Shown here: positions 13,801 through 28,800 of the stretch, one piece after another
Layout of the letters: the number at the start of each line of letters is the position of its first letter
Position numbering within the stretch: position 1 is the first letter of the stretch
Source of the DNA: Serilophus lunatus
Taxonomy: Eukaryota > Chordata > Aves > Passeriformes > Eurylaimidae
Reading direction: 5' to 3'
DNA length: 64,000 nucleotides
NCBI GenBank assembly: GCA_013399895.1
Contig: VXBA01001641.1
Span: 248,001 to 312,000, forward strand
Notes under the pieces: model-generated
What the model was told of the DNA's origin: nothing
Seen by the model: the letters and a program-made list of their open reading frames with translations, nothing else
The model's database searches: none
Position numbers and translations under genes: made by a program

Positions 13801-16800
13801 CCCTGGAAGCCAAGCAGGAGGTACAGAAAGGAGATATTCCACAGTCAGGAGTACTTCCTTTGAATCTCCTGATTTCGTTCATTTTAAATGATTTATTTCC
13901 TTTTTGTACTTTATTCCTTTATTTCCTTTTGTACTTTGTACAATTGTGGAAAAGTATTAACATGGCTAAAGAGTTAGTTACAATTAAATAATTGGCACAT
14001 GAGCACCGTGTATAGACTTAGGCATTGTCCTGTAGCCAAGTGTTCAGCCTTGTGCATTTCCTGTATCTGTAATAAATTCCTCACAGATCTCTCAACCATG
14101 TGGTTTGTCTATACTTTCCACGTGAATGGACAATGCTCTTGTGTGCTCCTTGAAATCTAGGCAGCACTCCCAAGTCATAGCTTGCAAACCAGATTCTAAA
14201 ATAGATGAAGGGCTTCCCCCAATGTGTGAATTTGACCATGGCCAAATATAATTAAATTCTGGACCACAAAATTATCTGAACCCAGAGAGGCAATAGAATC
14301 TAAAGGTTTTAATTCTTCTTTTGCTACATAATCAGGCATCATAGTGCATCTTGTAACATCAGCTGCTGTTTTTACATATACCCAAAGGCAAGATCGAGCT
14401 TTTCGTAGTTAATTAAGTACATTTTAGAGGTTTTTTAAATACAAGTAATATATGCAGTTTCTTTGTACTACAAAATTAAAAGAATGCATTTTGTTAATCT
14501 CTGAGTGAGTCTCTGCTAATTAGGCTTTACCAACCTGATTGAGTTATGTGGTTTTTTCTCTTTTAATCTTTTTTAATGTCAGATTGTGTTGTGAGATTAT
14601 TTTTTCATCTCGCTTATATAGCATGTGATATCTTCAGAAAAACTTAAAATTAAATTTCTTGCCCTACATATTTTTCCTTTCCCTCCACTTGTTAAGCAGC
14701 CTTTTTCATGGTCTTTGAAAACAGATTAGTGTGTTCTTTTCATTTGTGTAAATACTGGTTTCATGACCCTTAGTGGAAAAAATTAGTAGAGCTCTACAAG
14801 TAATATTTGGTAGGCAAATTGCTGTCTGAACACCATGAATTTTTCAATAGCCCAGCTGAAATTAGGCTCATAAATCCAGATTTAAGAATCAAAAGCAGAA
14901 CTGTCTGAGAAGTCATCATCTCATAACAGTCCTCCCACTGGACTGGTAGGCACATATAAAATAAAATAAGACAACTTTTCCTTAGCTGCCCAAGAAGATT
15001 TGAGTCCTACCTTAGATACGCACATATGCCTCTTTTGACTGGTTATGTTTATGTGTCTCACCAAAATGACAGCTTTTGCCTTTGAAAAAGCGAAGCAAAG
15101 TACACATAGTCCAGGTAATTTTTGCCTTTGCCATGTAACAGTCCCTAGAAAGAAGCGTTGAAATACGAAGATATGCCAATTGTTGTAAGGGTTTAATTAT
15201 CAAATTTGCATTGTTAATTCAAGTTGCACTTCATTTTTATGCAATCCCAATAGCCATGAAAAACTTCCTGCATTTTAAAAAAACAAATGTACCAATGTTA
15301 TCAGTTGTAGCACGGGTTCCTTGTCCAAGATAACCGTGGAAGAGGTTTGCTATGTTACCCTAAGTCTATGTAAAGAAACATTTCTTTGTACCGTTGGTTT
15401 GCCCAATGAATCTTTTTAGAGCTTAAATCCCTCGTATATAGTAGGGATGATGTACTCTTTGTCCAGCTGTGGTGCCAACTGAATATCCTCTGGTCCCATT
15501 TTTGCTGATGGAGATCTTGCATGAAAACCTGTCAACAATGCTCCTTACTGGCTACAGCAGATTAACAAAGTTTGTTTCTTAAAGCATTAGTCTGTGGTAT
15601 ATGCCTCAGTGCTGTTGATGCTTCTTGGGTTTTTTCCAGATGCTTTTTCCACCAGAACTTTTTATGAGATAATACCATGATCCTTCCTGGAATTTCCCTG
15701 GATCATAAAAAGTGGTAGCTGGTTATTTTCACACACACCTGAAACATTCCCAATGTGGTTATAATTGGTTAAGTCCTGTTGTTGTTATTTCCTTAGTGTG
15801 AAAAGGCATGTTTGGCATTGTGCATGTCCTGGGAGATTCCTCAGTTTCAGATGCAGGATGAAACATGAATCATCCCCTCCCTAGACAGGAACTAGACAGG
15901 TTCCTGACAGTGGCTTGCCAATATTTTATTACCTTAGTTAAGCTCTCCTTAAGAGGATGGAGTTTTCTCATAATCATTCACTTGCCAGCAGTACTGACGA
16001 GAGGTGTCTGAATGCATGTCATGACTATTTGAAGTTTGGCACCAATTTCATACAAGGATAAACAACTGGCATCCCTGAGGGGAATGCTAATATGAGCCCT
16101 GTTTGCATCACATCATGAAGGTGAATATTAAATCATATACACACAGTACTTTTAACTAGGACCTCAAATCTGCAGTAATTTTGCCAGGTTACATGCTAAC
16201 CTACCAGTCAAATTGCAGAAAGAAATTTACAGCTCTCTTGGGTGTCATTCATTTTCAACACTATTGTACTTATTAAAATACAATGGTCTTGTTCATGAAT
16301 AAAAAATATGATGGTCATGGATTGGGATTTAATTAGCAGCTGAGTAAGTGACTGCTGTATCTAAAGTTATAGAATTTAGTGGTGTTTCTGCTGTGGTATC
16401 TGTGATATCTACACTGAAGCTAAGCGATACGATTTATTTAAGCTTTTGACCTGATTCTCTGCAAATGTAAGGGCAGTATCTGCTGGCATAGTCTGCAGTA
16501 TAGAGCATAACAGCTTAAATGGTTTTTTGAATTACTAGATAAAAGTGCTTTCATTGTTCTTTTTGTATCCTAATTAGAGTGCAGTTAGAGAATGAGTCTG
16601 TGAGTCTCTCAGTTGCCATCGTTTTAAGTGATGTGAAGTTTGGGGAATTGAGAAGAATACATCTGAATCTTTAAGAGGAAGGGCATCTGGTGTCTTGAAA
16701 AGGAAGCCTGATAATTTCAGAGACACTTAAACTGCTACAATGCCTTGATAGTTTCATGTGTCACTACTGAAATGCAGAGCTAGGTTATTTTAACTCTTTA

Positions 16801-19800
16801 CTGGATATGAGGATGCAGGTATTCCTGACCCAAGATGCTGTGTCATTAATCCTACTTGCTTGTAGTCTCAAAAGTGAGTTTGAGGTTGACTAGACTGATG
16901 GGTTGGTGAAAGCATCTTCCAGACCACCACAAAGAATATCTTTCATGCTGTGGGGATTAAAGAAGAGCAGTCTTTGGCATGAGTATAGGAAAGGCTGGAC
17001 TTGTTTGCTCTCATTGGACCTGCCCTGTAAATTAAGGGTCATATTGGTTTTTTTGGCCAGCCATCTGGCAGTAATTGCAAGAAGAAATGTTGTTATTAGG
17101 CCTTTTTAAATTAAAATATGGATATTTCTATTACAGCAGCTTGAAACAAGATTATGTACAGCAGATATGCTGTCAAAAGGGACTGTAAAGAAAGATCTTC
17201 TAAGGCACATTTATTGATCAAGAAGATTGAATTGAATTGAAGGCTGGAAGCTGTGACCTAATGGTAGGATGAGGATGAAGTAGTAAGAAAAATGAACTAG
17301 AAATGAAGTATGTATTTCTTAATTAAATTTGAGTGGAAAGAATCTTCCTCAGTCTTAGCTTCCCTAGACTCTATGGTGTGTTCCTAAGGAGATAAGGAAA
17401 AGGAATTGTGCTCCCACCTAGATTATTTAATTCAGGCTGCTGGGAGACAAGCTTCAATTCCATCTGATTGTAAGAACTGATTTTTGTTTCCCTCGAGGAA
17501 CTGATTGATGTCTAGAGGGAAACTGAATTAGAGAAGTATGTAATACAGGAAAAAATGAGTGAACATACTGGATTTCAAGTGTCTGTATAATTTAATGTAA
17601 GGGGTTTTTTTTTTGCTGGTTGGCTTTTTAAGGTAAGAAATTTAATAACCTGAAGTATCTCAGAAACAAATCTAGTGATCCCAAAGTTGCTGTCATCTTA
17701 AGACCAGCCTTCTAGTTGTGAGACAGTGTGTATGCTCAGTTATGTTATAGGCATGTGCCCTTTTGAAGGCCTTCTGCCACATAAAGCTCCCCTTTGATTC
17801 TCATTTATTTATGCACATTTATCTGCTTTTGGGAGGAGAGGGAGGATTTTTCTGAAGACTAATTCTAGAAATACTGAATTGATTTTATCCACCTTGTCGA
17901 CTGGTTTAATTCAAGTATTAAAAGCCACATGCAGGCCCAGTTTCAGAGTATTTTGCAACCAAATCTCTTGGACTTTCTCCTTCATAAGACACCTTAATGA
18001 TTTGTGTAAAGGTGTTTTTTAGTGTCTGAATACAAAAATCCCATTCCAGTAAGAAGGAGACTTGGTTAACTATTTTCAAAGCTGGTTGGAACACAGATAA
18101 ATATAATACAGCTTTTAAATTCAGAGCAGATCCTCAACTTGTCTCTCTAAGTCACTTCAGTTTTGTTTTATCTCTTTCTGCCTCAAGTTTTTAATGGATT
18201 GCATGACTGATGTGGCAGAGTGAAGATGGATTTTATTTCTATAATATGATAGAACCAGGTTGTTCCTATCTAGCACTATTCAGGATACATATTTCCTGAT
18301 ACATAGCCACTGTGTCTGGCTATGCAATGCTGAAAATGGAATGACTTTTCTTGGCCAAATTCATAAGACAAACTGGCATCCACAGCAGTTGATCTCAAAT
18401 GAGATATTGAAAAATATATGGAGGACATTTTGGCATGTCTAAATATCGTAGCTTTGCATCATTGGTTATACACATTTTCTTCTGCTGCATTTATATTTCA
18501 TGACCTATATATCTTTTTACCTTTAGGGTATCTGTCAGTATAGTAACCAGCTGAGCATATGAGTTGCTGAACAGTTTTGCAATGAAGGGAACTTCAGTGA
18601 AGCTCTTCGCTGTTACAGTTTGAGTAGGCCTGTATACCTCCCTCATCTTGATCCAGCTACTTGCCATTTTTTTACTGAGAATTATGACTATACAAGGGGC
18701 TTTGCCCCAAAGACACGTATTGTTAGATGCTATGGATTTAAAAACAAACAAAAACCCTACAGCAGCAGCAACAACGAGAACAAACCAAAACCAAACCAAT
18801 CAATAAAAAAAACTGCCAAAAACCAACTCCCACAAACCAAACGAAAATGTTACTTTTCCACAAGGCAGCAGATGAGAAACAGTGTCTGAGACAAGTACAG
18901 AGTTACAGCCTGAAGTGATGCTTTTCTGTTTCCCATTTTCTTTTCCACAGCTTTGTATCTTATTATTCCTGTGTTTTATTCGAATGATGTTACTTGGGTT
19001 TTAGTTTGAGAGAACAGGGGGAGTGTGATGTACCAGTGCCGTGCATCAGCAGAGGGCACTATGTGCCAATAAACCCGTGTAACTGTGAATTTACAGGCGG
19101 AGTGATGTCTTGGTGAAGTGAACATCAGTTACCCCAAGTTTTAGATGTGCTCATCCAGTGATGCAGAGGATGCACCAGACAGTCTTGTTTCTTCCAGTGA
19201 AAGCTGCCTATGTTTATAAGATGTTTACACTAAAAATGATATTTCTTGGCAGAGCATGTCCTTTCTCAGCTACCTATCACAGCAGAAAGTGTGTGGGATC
19301 TGGTCCCTCTACCAGAGTGCTGGGGCTGGTATTCAAGGGGCTACTGATATTCAGTTGCCATATTGTGGGTGTTTTTTTTCCCCCTATAATAACCCATTTC
19401 TTATGTCACCTATTTGACCTGAAACAGAGCTGATGTATGAAGCAAGTTTATTTCTGCACTGCTTACATGCATCCTTTGTAACTAAGCCAAATGTTGGTTG
19501 ATGTGAAACAGATGGATGAGAAAATCTATTGGGAATTGTAATGTTTGTAACAAGCACTGGCTTTCTCATTTCCTTACTGGTTTATTCCTGAGGCAGCTGG
19601 GTTGCACCAGTTTCATGCCTATAGTTTCAGCTTTTTCAGGGAGCTTTAGCCCATACTGCAGCAACTGCCTTTGTAAGCAGCCAGTGGTCCATACAATACC
19701 AGGTAGACCTACAGCTGCTGCTGCTGGTGTTCTGGTCTTGGAAGCATTGCAAATGGTTTCATGAAACCGTTTCTAAAATTATATATATGCCTCTATTAAA

Positions 19801-22800
19801 TTAAAAAGGGGTAAAAATTACTTCTGAGCATTATAGTAATGATGTTGAAATACCATGTCAAATGATTGGAAGTGGTGGTTATTACTGGTGATTTTATACG
19901 GCTCTGATTTAGGTATAAAATATTCAAAAGGGGTATGTTTTTTACATTTTGAGGTGTATTTTTCATCTGTGTTTTATTATTATTTAGAGATTGTACAACA
20001 GGAGGTATGGAGAATGCTATTCCTAGCAATACGATAGAAATAAGCAAATTTTGCCTAAATATCAGAAGAGTGTTGGGTTTGCAAAAATGCAAATGCAGTA
20101 CAAGTAAAGCTGAAATGTTTTGGTTTGTTGGTAACTACCCTGAGCTATCTGTAGTGTTTGGTGCTGCTATTTTCACTTCTGTATAGAGTATAATCTTGCA
20201 GTCTCTTCCCAAACAAAACTCTCAACTCCCAGGGTTTTACTTGTGCAAGAAATAAGGATTAGGCCTTAGGAGAAGCCTTTGGAACTCTTGAAAGTAACTT
20301 TCACAGGATGCTCACTAACTTTGATGATTGTTTTTATTTTTCCAGGTTGAAGTTTGTTCTTGTGCTTTATGAGACTTATCACCCAGATTTCTACACAAGA
20401 GACATACCCAGTATTTCCTTTTCAGCAGTTCAAATGCAGTGAAGTAGAAGAATGCTAAAACAGAAATGAGATTTGTGAGTCTCTCAGCCGTGTGCTCATG
20501 AGGAAGCACCACGGAATTCAGAAGACTGGAGTTAACTTGGAGGGGATAACTTGTTGAGATTGCCTCTGGCAGAGCAGAAAGTTCAGAACAAAATCAATAA
20601 TTAGAATAACCCATTCTGATGCTGTCCTGCTTTTCTTGAGCACAGCAGTATACTTGTTTCATGAACCTAAATATGGGAAATTCTGGGTGCTTAAAACCAA
20701 ACTGATACAGTCTGGCTTTGGGGATACATACATGGTGTTTACACTAGTGAAAGGTGGCTCCCTTGTTCAGAAGAAGGCATGGTAAAACTGATTTCTTGCT
20801 GCCATAGGAGACGTCTAAAAGGTAATTACCAGCATAGTTCACATGTTATCACCTGGGACAGGAAGGTACTGAGGTACTGAGAGGTTCTGCTCTTCTTTCA
20901 TAGCCCTTTGGCAGCAGAGTATGAAGATATGGCCCAATTCAAACCATGAAGAGATTCCATAATAATACTTAAATGTTCATGTCAGGACCAGTTGCTTCTG
21001 ATGAAAGAAACTAGTTCAATTCATCTCCGGGGATATATTTTCCTGATTCCAGGTTTCGGTTTTGTGATTCCAGTATTTTCATATGATCGAGCACAAGAGA
21101 TGTAGAAATGCACTTTTGTTTCATGCTGAATGGAAAAAAACCACAACTAACAAACAAAAAACCCAAAACAGGCAAACAAACACAACAAAAAAGACAACTC
21201 TGTATTTTCTGGGTGAACATAGGCTGCAATGTTCAATCTTAAATCGGAAGTGGTGGGTTTTCAACTTTGATGCCTCTGGCACATGAAATGACTAGAGATC
21301 TATTGTGGCTGTGACAAAACTTCTGATTGAAAATTGGATCAGATCACTGGACATCACCTTGTTCTACGGCTTGTTCAAGCAGAGCTACGTAGAACTGGTT
21401 GCCCAGGACCACATCCAGGTAACTTTTGAGTATCTTCAAGGATAGAAGACTCCATACCTTCTCTGGGCAGTCAGTGCAAGTGCTCAGTCACCCTTAGAGT
21501 GAAGAAATGTTTCCTTATGTTCAGAAGGAACAGTTTATTTCAGTTTGTGCCTGTTGCCTCTTTCCCTGTGTGCACACAGAAACATGATCTGTTGGAAGAT
21601 GTTACACATACTGATTAAATTTGTGCATTCTTATAGCAAGCATTTAACCATTTGGTGCAGCTTCACACACATGGAAGCCATGATTATTGTTGTGTTTACT
21701 TTTTATGACTTTATTTGTTTGTTCTTCATCTTGTAGGGTAAGTCTTACCCTTTTAAAGGTCCATTCCCTCCTATGTGGAATCCGTTGGCCTACCTGGACT
21801 ACAACAATCTATGGAGGACCATGGATGAAATGGGAAAGGAGGTATGGCATGAGGCACTGCAGCTGATGGCTCAGCTCAGCTTTGTCTCCATGAGAGGTAG
21901 AAGGAAGGATGGGACCAGGATGCAGATAGGTAAAACGGCTGGAGCTTGGTCAGACCCGATGCTGGCAGTATCAGCCACATGTTTTCATACACACTGATAG
22001 TCAGAGCACATCTGTGAGTGGCATCTTGGAAAGCTCTTGTGAGGGCCATGCTGTTGACTCTGTCTACACCCATACCTTCATTTTTCTGGCTATTCAAATG
22101 TAAAGGTTTATGCATGTGATTGATTTTTAGCACTTCTCCTGATGATTCATTAAGTAATATTTTAAAAGGGCGTGTTGACCTTCAAATTCAACTTGTCTGT
22201 TCTAGTTTGTTACCAGTAGTGTACATTTTCTATTGCCTGAGCTGCAAGACTTGTATAGATAAATGTGAGAGCTTAGAGACACTTCTTAACTCTAAAATTA
22301 TTCTCTGTTTTTCAATCTATAAAGAAAAAAGAAAAATCTTAAAACAAGTAAACAAACAACAAAAAAAAACCCCTAAAAGTGTTCTCTGTTAAGCTCACTG
22401 TATCATCTGCCAGAAATTTGCAGGCTAAATTAGCATGTAGAGACAAGATTGTTTGTGTTTCTTGTCACTTTCTGTTTCATTTGCTGATTAATGCCTTTTC
22501 TATGTCTCCTTAGATTCCAAATGAAGCCCCATGGAAGGCTCCACATGCAGAAGAATGGGACAAAATGACTATGCAAGACTTCATAGATAAAACATGCTGG
22601 ACAAAGTGAGAAACTTTTTAATATGAAATACAATGACTTAAATTTATATACCTTAGAGCTCCAAATAAGCATTACTGCTTTGCAAACAGATATAACCATC
22701 ACTAGAATATGGCCTTTTTAAAGAAATGGGGTGAGAAAATCTCGTAATAATGGACCACAACACTGTCAGCACACTCCGTAGAGTCTGTTATATTTCTGAA

Positions 22801-25800
22801 ACTTTTTCAACAAGAAAGAAAATTTAAGGAAAGTGTATCAGGGGAGAGTTACTTCTGAAAGGATGGGTAGTACCTTAATCTGTTATGTGCACTTTCCTGT
22901 TCTTTACTGTGTGTTTAGCCTTTAAGGCTAAAATGTTTTTCTTACAGCAGGTTTTTGAATCAAAGTTTTGATGCATCAACACACATTTATTCTGTGCTGG
23001 ACCAGCTGATTTTAGCAAAGTGCTATAAAGATAACATTTGTCTTGCAATAGCACCAAATCATTTTAACACCCATCTTTCTGTTGTTTAGCTGTTACACTA
23101 TATACCAGGGAAACTGAAAATGCTTCCTGTTGTTTGTATATACATCAAAGCAATTTTTCTTTCCTTCCCATTCAACAGCAGTTTGGTTGTTTTTCTTCTC
23201 ACTGATGGAAAAAAAAGCGCTCATTAATGCTGCCTTGCTGTAAAGCAGATTGATTTCTACAGCAACTTCTTCAGAATTGCTCAGCACCCAATGTGTCTGC
23301 TTGGTGCCAAAGCCTGTTAGTGCCCACTAAGTCTGGTGCTGTCATCAACATTTTTATGACTTCATCCAGCCTTTAGAGAGCCACATGATCATTGTTGTTC
23401 ATGTAGATCATGGCCCTTTTGGTCCAAGTCCAGAACAGGGCCACAAAGGCGCTCTGTGAGCTGGAGCATCTCTGTTGTGGAGACAGGCTAAGAGAGCTAA
23501 GGTTTTTCTGCCTGGAGAGGAGAAGGCTCCAGGGAGACCTTAGAGCCCCTTCCAGTACCTAAAGGGGGCTTACAGGAAAGCTAGAAAGGGACTGTATAAG
23601 GACAAGGAGTTCTGGCTTTAAACTGGAAGAGGGCAGGGATAGATTAGGTATTAGGAAGAAATGTTTTACTGTGAGGGTGGTGAGGCCCTGGCACAGGTTG
23701 CCCAGGGAAGCTGTGTATGTTCCATGCCAGGAAGTGTTCAAGAGCAGGCTGGATAGAACTTTGAAGCGACTCAGTCTAGTGGAAGGTATCCCTGCCCATG
23801 GCAGGGGATTGGAATTAGATGATATTTAGGTCTTTCACCATACTATAATTCTATGATTATATGACTGTAAATAGACAACACTTGTCCAAAAACTTGTTTA
23901 ACAGAGGTGACAATTGCACAGAAGCATATAAAAAGCCTTTCTCATTTGTATTATGGTCCATATTCAGTAAAATCAAATAGAAATGTGTGCTGGCAGCTCT
24001 GCTGGCTCCCTGAACCCGAGTTGGTAAGGAACTGTACAAGTGAGCAAAGCACCACGCAGCAGTAGTCATTCAATATCCAATAGCTCATGTGACTACAGTC
24101 ACATTTTTTCAAGCTCTGATGGAATAAGACTTGACATTTTACCTGAATATTGGCATTACATAAAGGTGCTTTTCAGATTTTATATGTGCATCTCAAGTTG
24201 ATTTGCTCAGTTTGTTCAAGATTTAGGTAACATGCTGTAGAAACTTCCCACTCTGGAAGGTAATGATCCAGAAGGGTAATCTTCTACTATTTCCTCTCAT
24301 CTGACAGACTGTGCAGATTTGCTTTTGGCTGCACATGCATGCTGGGAATGTCCTGAGTGCTCTTGGTTGAAATCCTGCTGCCATTCCTAAGTAAAACATC
24401 AGGAACTGAAAAGCAATGGCGTAAGGCAGCAGAAACTAGGAGAATGTAACCACCATCTAATAGCATCTACTTATAAAAGATTAATAGATATGTGTATATT
24501 AGGAAAAAATCTCTTACAACTTTATCATATTTTACAGTATGTATTTATGCAGACAAAAAATAATGAATTGCTATATTATTTTTGCCTGTCAAGAATGAAG
24601 CCAGAATACAGCCATATTTCAGAAAATGGATCAGGTTTGTACTTCAGTAGGAATTTGCTTTTCTAGAAAGGACAGAAGATGCCATTTTTTTTTAGTTTTT
24701 TTTTAATAGTATGTTAGTGTTACTCTTTTCACTTTGTTTTTCGTTTGGTTTGGTTTAGTTTGGGTTTGGGGTTTTTTCTTTGAGAGTTTGAAGACCAAGA
24801 AAAGAAAGAAGCAACTAAAAGTGGATTCTGTGGTGGATTTGGAAGTTATTGATTGCCTGATGCTTTGCATGTGAAATTAGAATCTTAGTCCCTGTCAGTC
24901 ATGATACAGTTAAACTGGGCATTTCCTGGTCCTGTCCCTATCCCTCAGAGTGAGGGCTGGGAGAAGTATTTACTTCTAACAGGAGGAATGTTTCCCTGAG
25001 CCTTAATTAACTTGTCTTAGTTCACCCAAAAATCTTGAACTGGCTTATACAGTAATTTAAAGTAGAGATGTTATGAAAGCCCAAGCTGTAGGAAATAAAG
25101 CAGTGATCCTTTTTCAGGCACAGGTCAATTTTCCACTTCATTGCCACTGGCTGCTGTTTAAAATACTGAGCTGAGCAACCAAATCATCCTTTTCTTTTTC
25201 TTGCCAGACTCTTGCACGAATGCAGCCTCTTCTGTTATGGCTACCTACTTACATTTCTTTCTTTGTTGTTCTTCAGCTGCAGCACTCCCCCTGAGCACAG
25301 TGGAGGATCAGGCAGTGAAGGGATGCTGACTAATCTGTAGATCTTAGATAATTAGCTTAGAAAAGATCCCTAACTTTTTTTATGACAGGTGTTGAGTAAT
25401 CTCTGTGCTGGACAGGTATTAAGCAGGTGCAGACAGAGCTGCAGATATTGTCTGTAATCCAGGAACTGAGGACATGGTGGTTTTGGAGTCCAGGGAAAAC
25501 AGGAGGGCTTAATTCCTTTAGACCTGGGCGTAGGATGACAAGCTAACTTTGCATTAGTAGCATAAAATGACAGAAGCTTTCATGAGCTTTTGTGTCTCCT
25601 GGAGCCCTAATTTATCCAGAATACAGAAGTGTTTGATTAACACCTTTTTGCAGGTACATTTGAAAACTGTTGCATAAAATGAATTGATAATTTCTTGCTT
25701 CGGCTGAAATCAAGGGATCCTCGGCCCACAGTGAAAGAAAAGGTCGCCAAAAACGGTCTCCCACCTACTCAAGGACAGTCTTTTCAGCATTATTCTGTTT

Positions 25801-28800
25801 TTAAATTAACTCGCTTTTTTGTCTTCGTTGCAGTGCTGCCAAGAGTTTTGCAACTCTGTTTGTGAATGTGGATGTCACTTCTGAGCCCCACGAGGTCTCT
25901 GCCCTTTGGTTTTTGTGGTATGTGAAGCAGTGTGGGGGGACAACAAGGATATTCTCAACCACCAACGGAGGACAGGTACTGTTGGCCATCACCTTCTGCA
26001 GCTCTTGGCAGGCCCTGGTCTGACTTCATTCTCTTGCTTGTTTATTTTAGTTTAGAGAGAAAAATGAGTTATCTGTGAGTTTCGAGCCAGTAGCACGTTG
26101 ATAACTAGTTTTATTCATTTGCACTTTAATCTGGGTCTTGCAAAACTAGTGTTGAAGACTGCTCTTGTGCTGAAAGCATTGCCTAAGTAGACTTATATCT
26201 GTTCCTGACTCTGGTTTCCTTTTGGACACTGGTTAGAGCATGTGCTTTGCTTATCCACATTGAAAAGAGAAAGTTTTACTTAGGCTTATTTGTGTCAAAA
26301 GGCTGAAAGAAACCTTACCACTGCAGAAGCACTCAATGGAGATGACAGTGCCAGCTGCAAATTAATGCTGAAAATGTAGCCCAGAGCTGGTTTCCTAAGA
26401 TGCAAACTTCCAAGGGTTAACACTGTTAAGATTCTAAGATCATCCTGAAGTAAATGACCACCACTGCTTGAATATGATCTTGCTCTGAAATGTTTGCAGT
26501 CTGATACATTAGTGCTGCTTCCACATTTGAAGAAAGTGAAGACTCTGTTAATGGTCTTCTACTTGAGAAGTGCAAATTTTACTGATTGCATTAGAAATAG
26601 ATATGTTTATTTAAGAAATGCAAATTATTTAATAATAAATAAAAATGCAAATATATTAAAACACATTAAAATTCATAAATATTCATAGATAAACAATAAC
26701 TACAGATAATTAAACTGCAAATACCTTTAATTAAATATTATTTGAACTCTGTACTATGTTAGAGGTGATTTGATTTTAAGTTAGTTTAGATTATGGACTG
26801 CTGTAGACATTTTTGATGGGAGGCATGTCACTTCTTATTACACCTTGTTATTTATTATGAAGAATCAGGTTTCTTACTTTTGATGCACAGAGTTCTTCAG
26901 AACTGAGTGAACTCAGAGAAAGCTTTGCAAGTTTAAGCACTTTTCAGAAGACTTTTTCTGATTCACACAGGCCTGTGAAAACTGTTTTGGAGACCACAAG
27001 AGAAGAGATTTTCTCATGAGGTTACTGGCACTTCTGGTTTTGACTGGTGGGTCAAATATAGGAAGTATCTAAGGAGTTCACTAACAGAGAAAGTAGTGCG
27101 GACACGTTTCCAAGTGAAACTGCCAAACTTCCCCAAAATATTTTGATAACAATGGAAGAATGGTGCTCATTCTGAGTGGCAAGTGAAATGTCTGTCATGA
27201 TAACCACTTCACAGGCACCTGTGTGCTGAGCTGTTTTTGTGTGTTTCAGGAGAGGAAGTTTGTTGGGGGTGCTGGCCAGATCAGTGAGAAAATGATGGAG
27301 CACCTGGGAGGCCGAGTGAAGCTGAGGAAGCCAGTTGTCCGCATCGACCAGTCGGGTGAAAGTGTGGTAGTGGAAACCTTAGATCATGAATTATACGAGG
27401 TAATGAAATGTCTAATAAGAAATCAGTAGTGGTGGGATGGATGGCTAGAAAATCTTTTGCTTTTCCTTTTTAACTTCTCCAAAATCTATACAAAAGTGCG
27501 GCAGAGATTTAAGTGACTGTGACAGAAAGTCACACTTTGTCATTTTGCTGAAGCTATAAAGTGATGACTGGTAAGCAAAGTGTATATTCAAACTTTTCCT
27601 TTGCTAGCATTTCTTCTTTGTGTTCAGTTACCTTCTGAATTAAAGGGTAATTTTAAGGTGAAAACAAAAATGGAGCTTAGTAGTAAACTTTCTGTGAAAA
27701 ACTTTGCAAGCTTTACTTCCAAGTTGCAACAGAGGCGTCCAGATGGAAAGGAGACCAATAGACTCTTACAGCACAGTGCTTTCTCTTAAGAACTGGGGAA
27801 AGAGCAGCTGCCCATCATTCGAACAGATGGTTCTTCATATAATGCTTTGTTACTTAATGAGCAGGACTTTGTGAGGGTTTAGTTTTGCAATTCTTGTGCT
27901 AAATGCCAAAATTACTTCACAAGATACACCCTGCAGCCTCCCCACATGTCTGCCAAGATCATTTGAGTAATATGCTTTGGTTGAAGTAGTGGAGAATGTA
28001 TTTGGCTTATGTATAATTTCTTTTCCAGGGCAAATATGTGATCAGTGCCATTCCACCAGCTCTTGGTTTGAAGATTCATTTCAACCCACCTTTGCCCCCA
28101 ATGAGAAACCAACTCATCAACCGGATCCCCATGGGCTCAGTCATCAAGTGCATTGTGTACTATAAGGAAACTTTCTGGAGGAAGAAAGGTATTCTGTTTT
28201 AATTGAAAGGAATAGAAGTGACAGAGGGAAGAGGGTGCATGGCAATGGAGTAGACTCGCTGTTCAGAAGATTCTAAGCCATAGAAGAAGATTTCGTATGC
28301 TTCTATGCCATTTTTGCCTTCCCCTGCATGAGACATGTGAGAGATCAGTTGGGAAGAGAGGGGAAAAAAAGAGGGAGGTACTCATGAAGGGAGAACTCAT
28401 GCCTGTTGCTTATTGCCTTGATTGTTCTTTATTATCCTCTCCCTCAGTGGCATCTGCGTATGAAATGAGTCTCTCTCACTTGTACAGGAATGTGAAGGTA
28501 CAAGTGTGATGAAAAGAGACTGTATCCCACCAATTATCTGTAAATTTTACAAGTCTGTAAAAATTCTGCTTTCTGGATGCACTGGGCAGCATTAATTGAA
28601 GGCATCTTTACATCTCCATCCCCATCTGGGCTAGTATTCCTGGACTCCCCTTATGTACTGAATACTTCCATCATGATTCCTCAGATCTCTTAGAACTTAC
28701 TGAATTTAAGACAAACTGCACTGTAATAGCACCCCTTTCTCATCATTGGCTGTATTGAGCCCCCATCTGTATGCCTACAAAGGGCAACCATCTTCTATCT

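Larger units (their letters stand above)
11804..21736 (+). other. MAOB: MAOB intron 3
   Basis: 9.9 kb, the longest intron complete in the window. It holds a short tandem repeat at 12001-12046, A/C-rich tracts at 18739-18845 and 21137-21197, and a CR1 fragment in minus orientation at about 21365-21580. No conserved MAO exon or other protein domain was recognised in any frame. Confidence 0.85.

Noticed and set aside
19002..19125. A stretch with aataaacccgtg resembling the end of an LTR
   Set aside because: No matching second LTR, no TG...CA ends with duplication, and no retroviral coding sequence nearby. Too weak to call.
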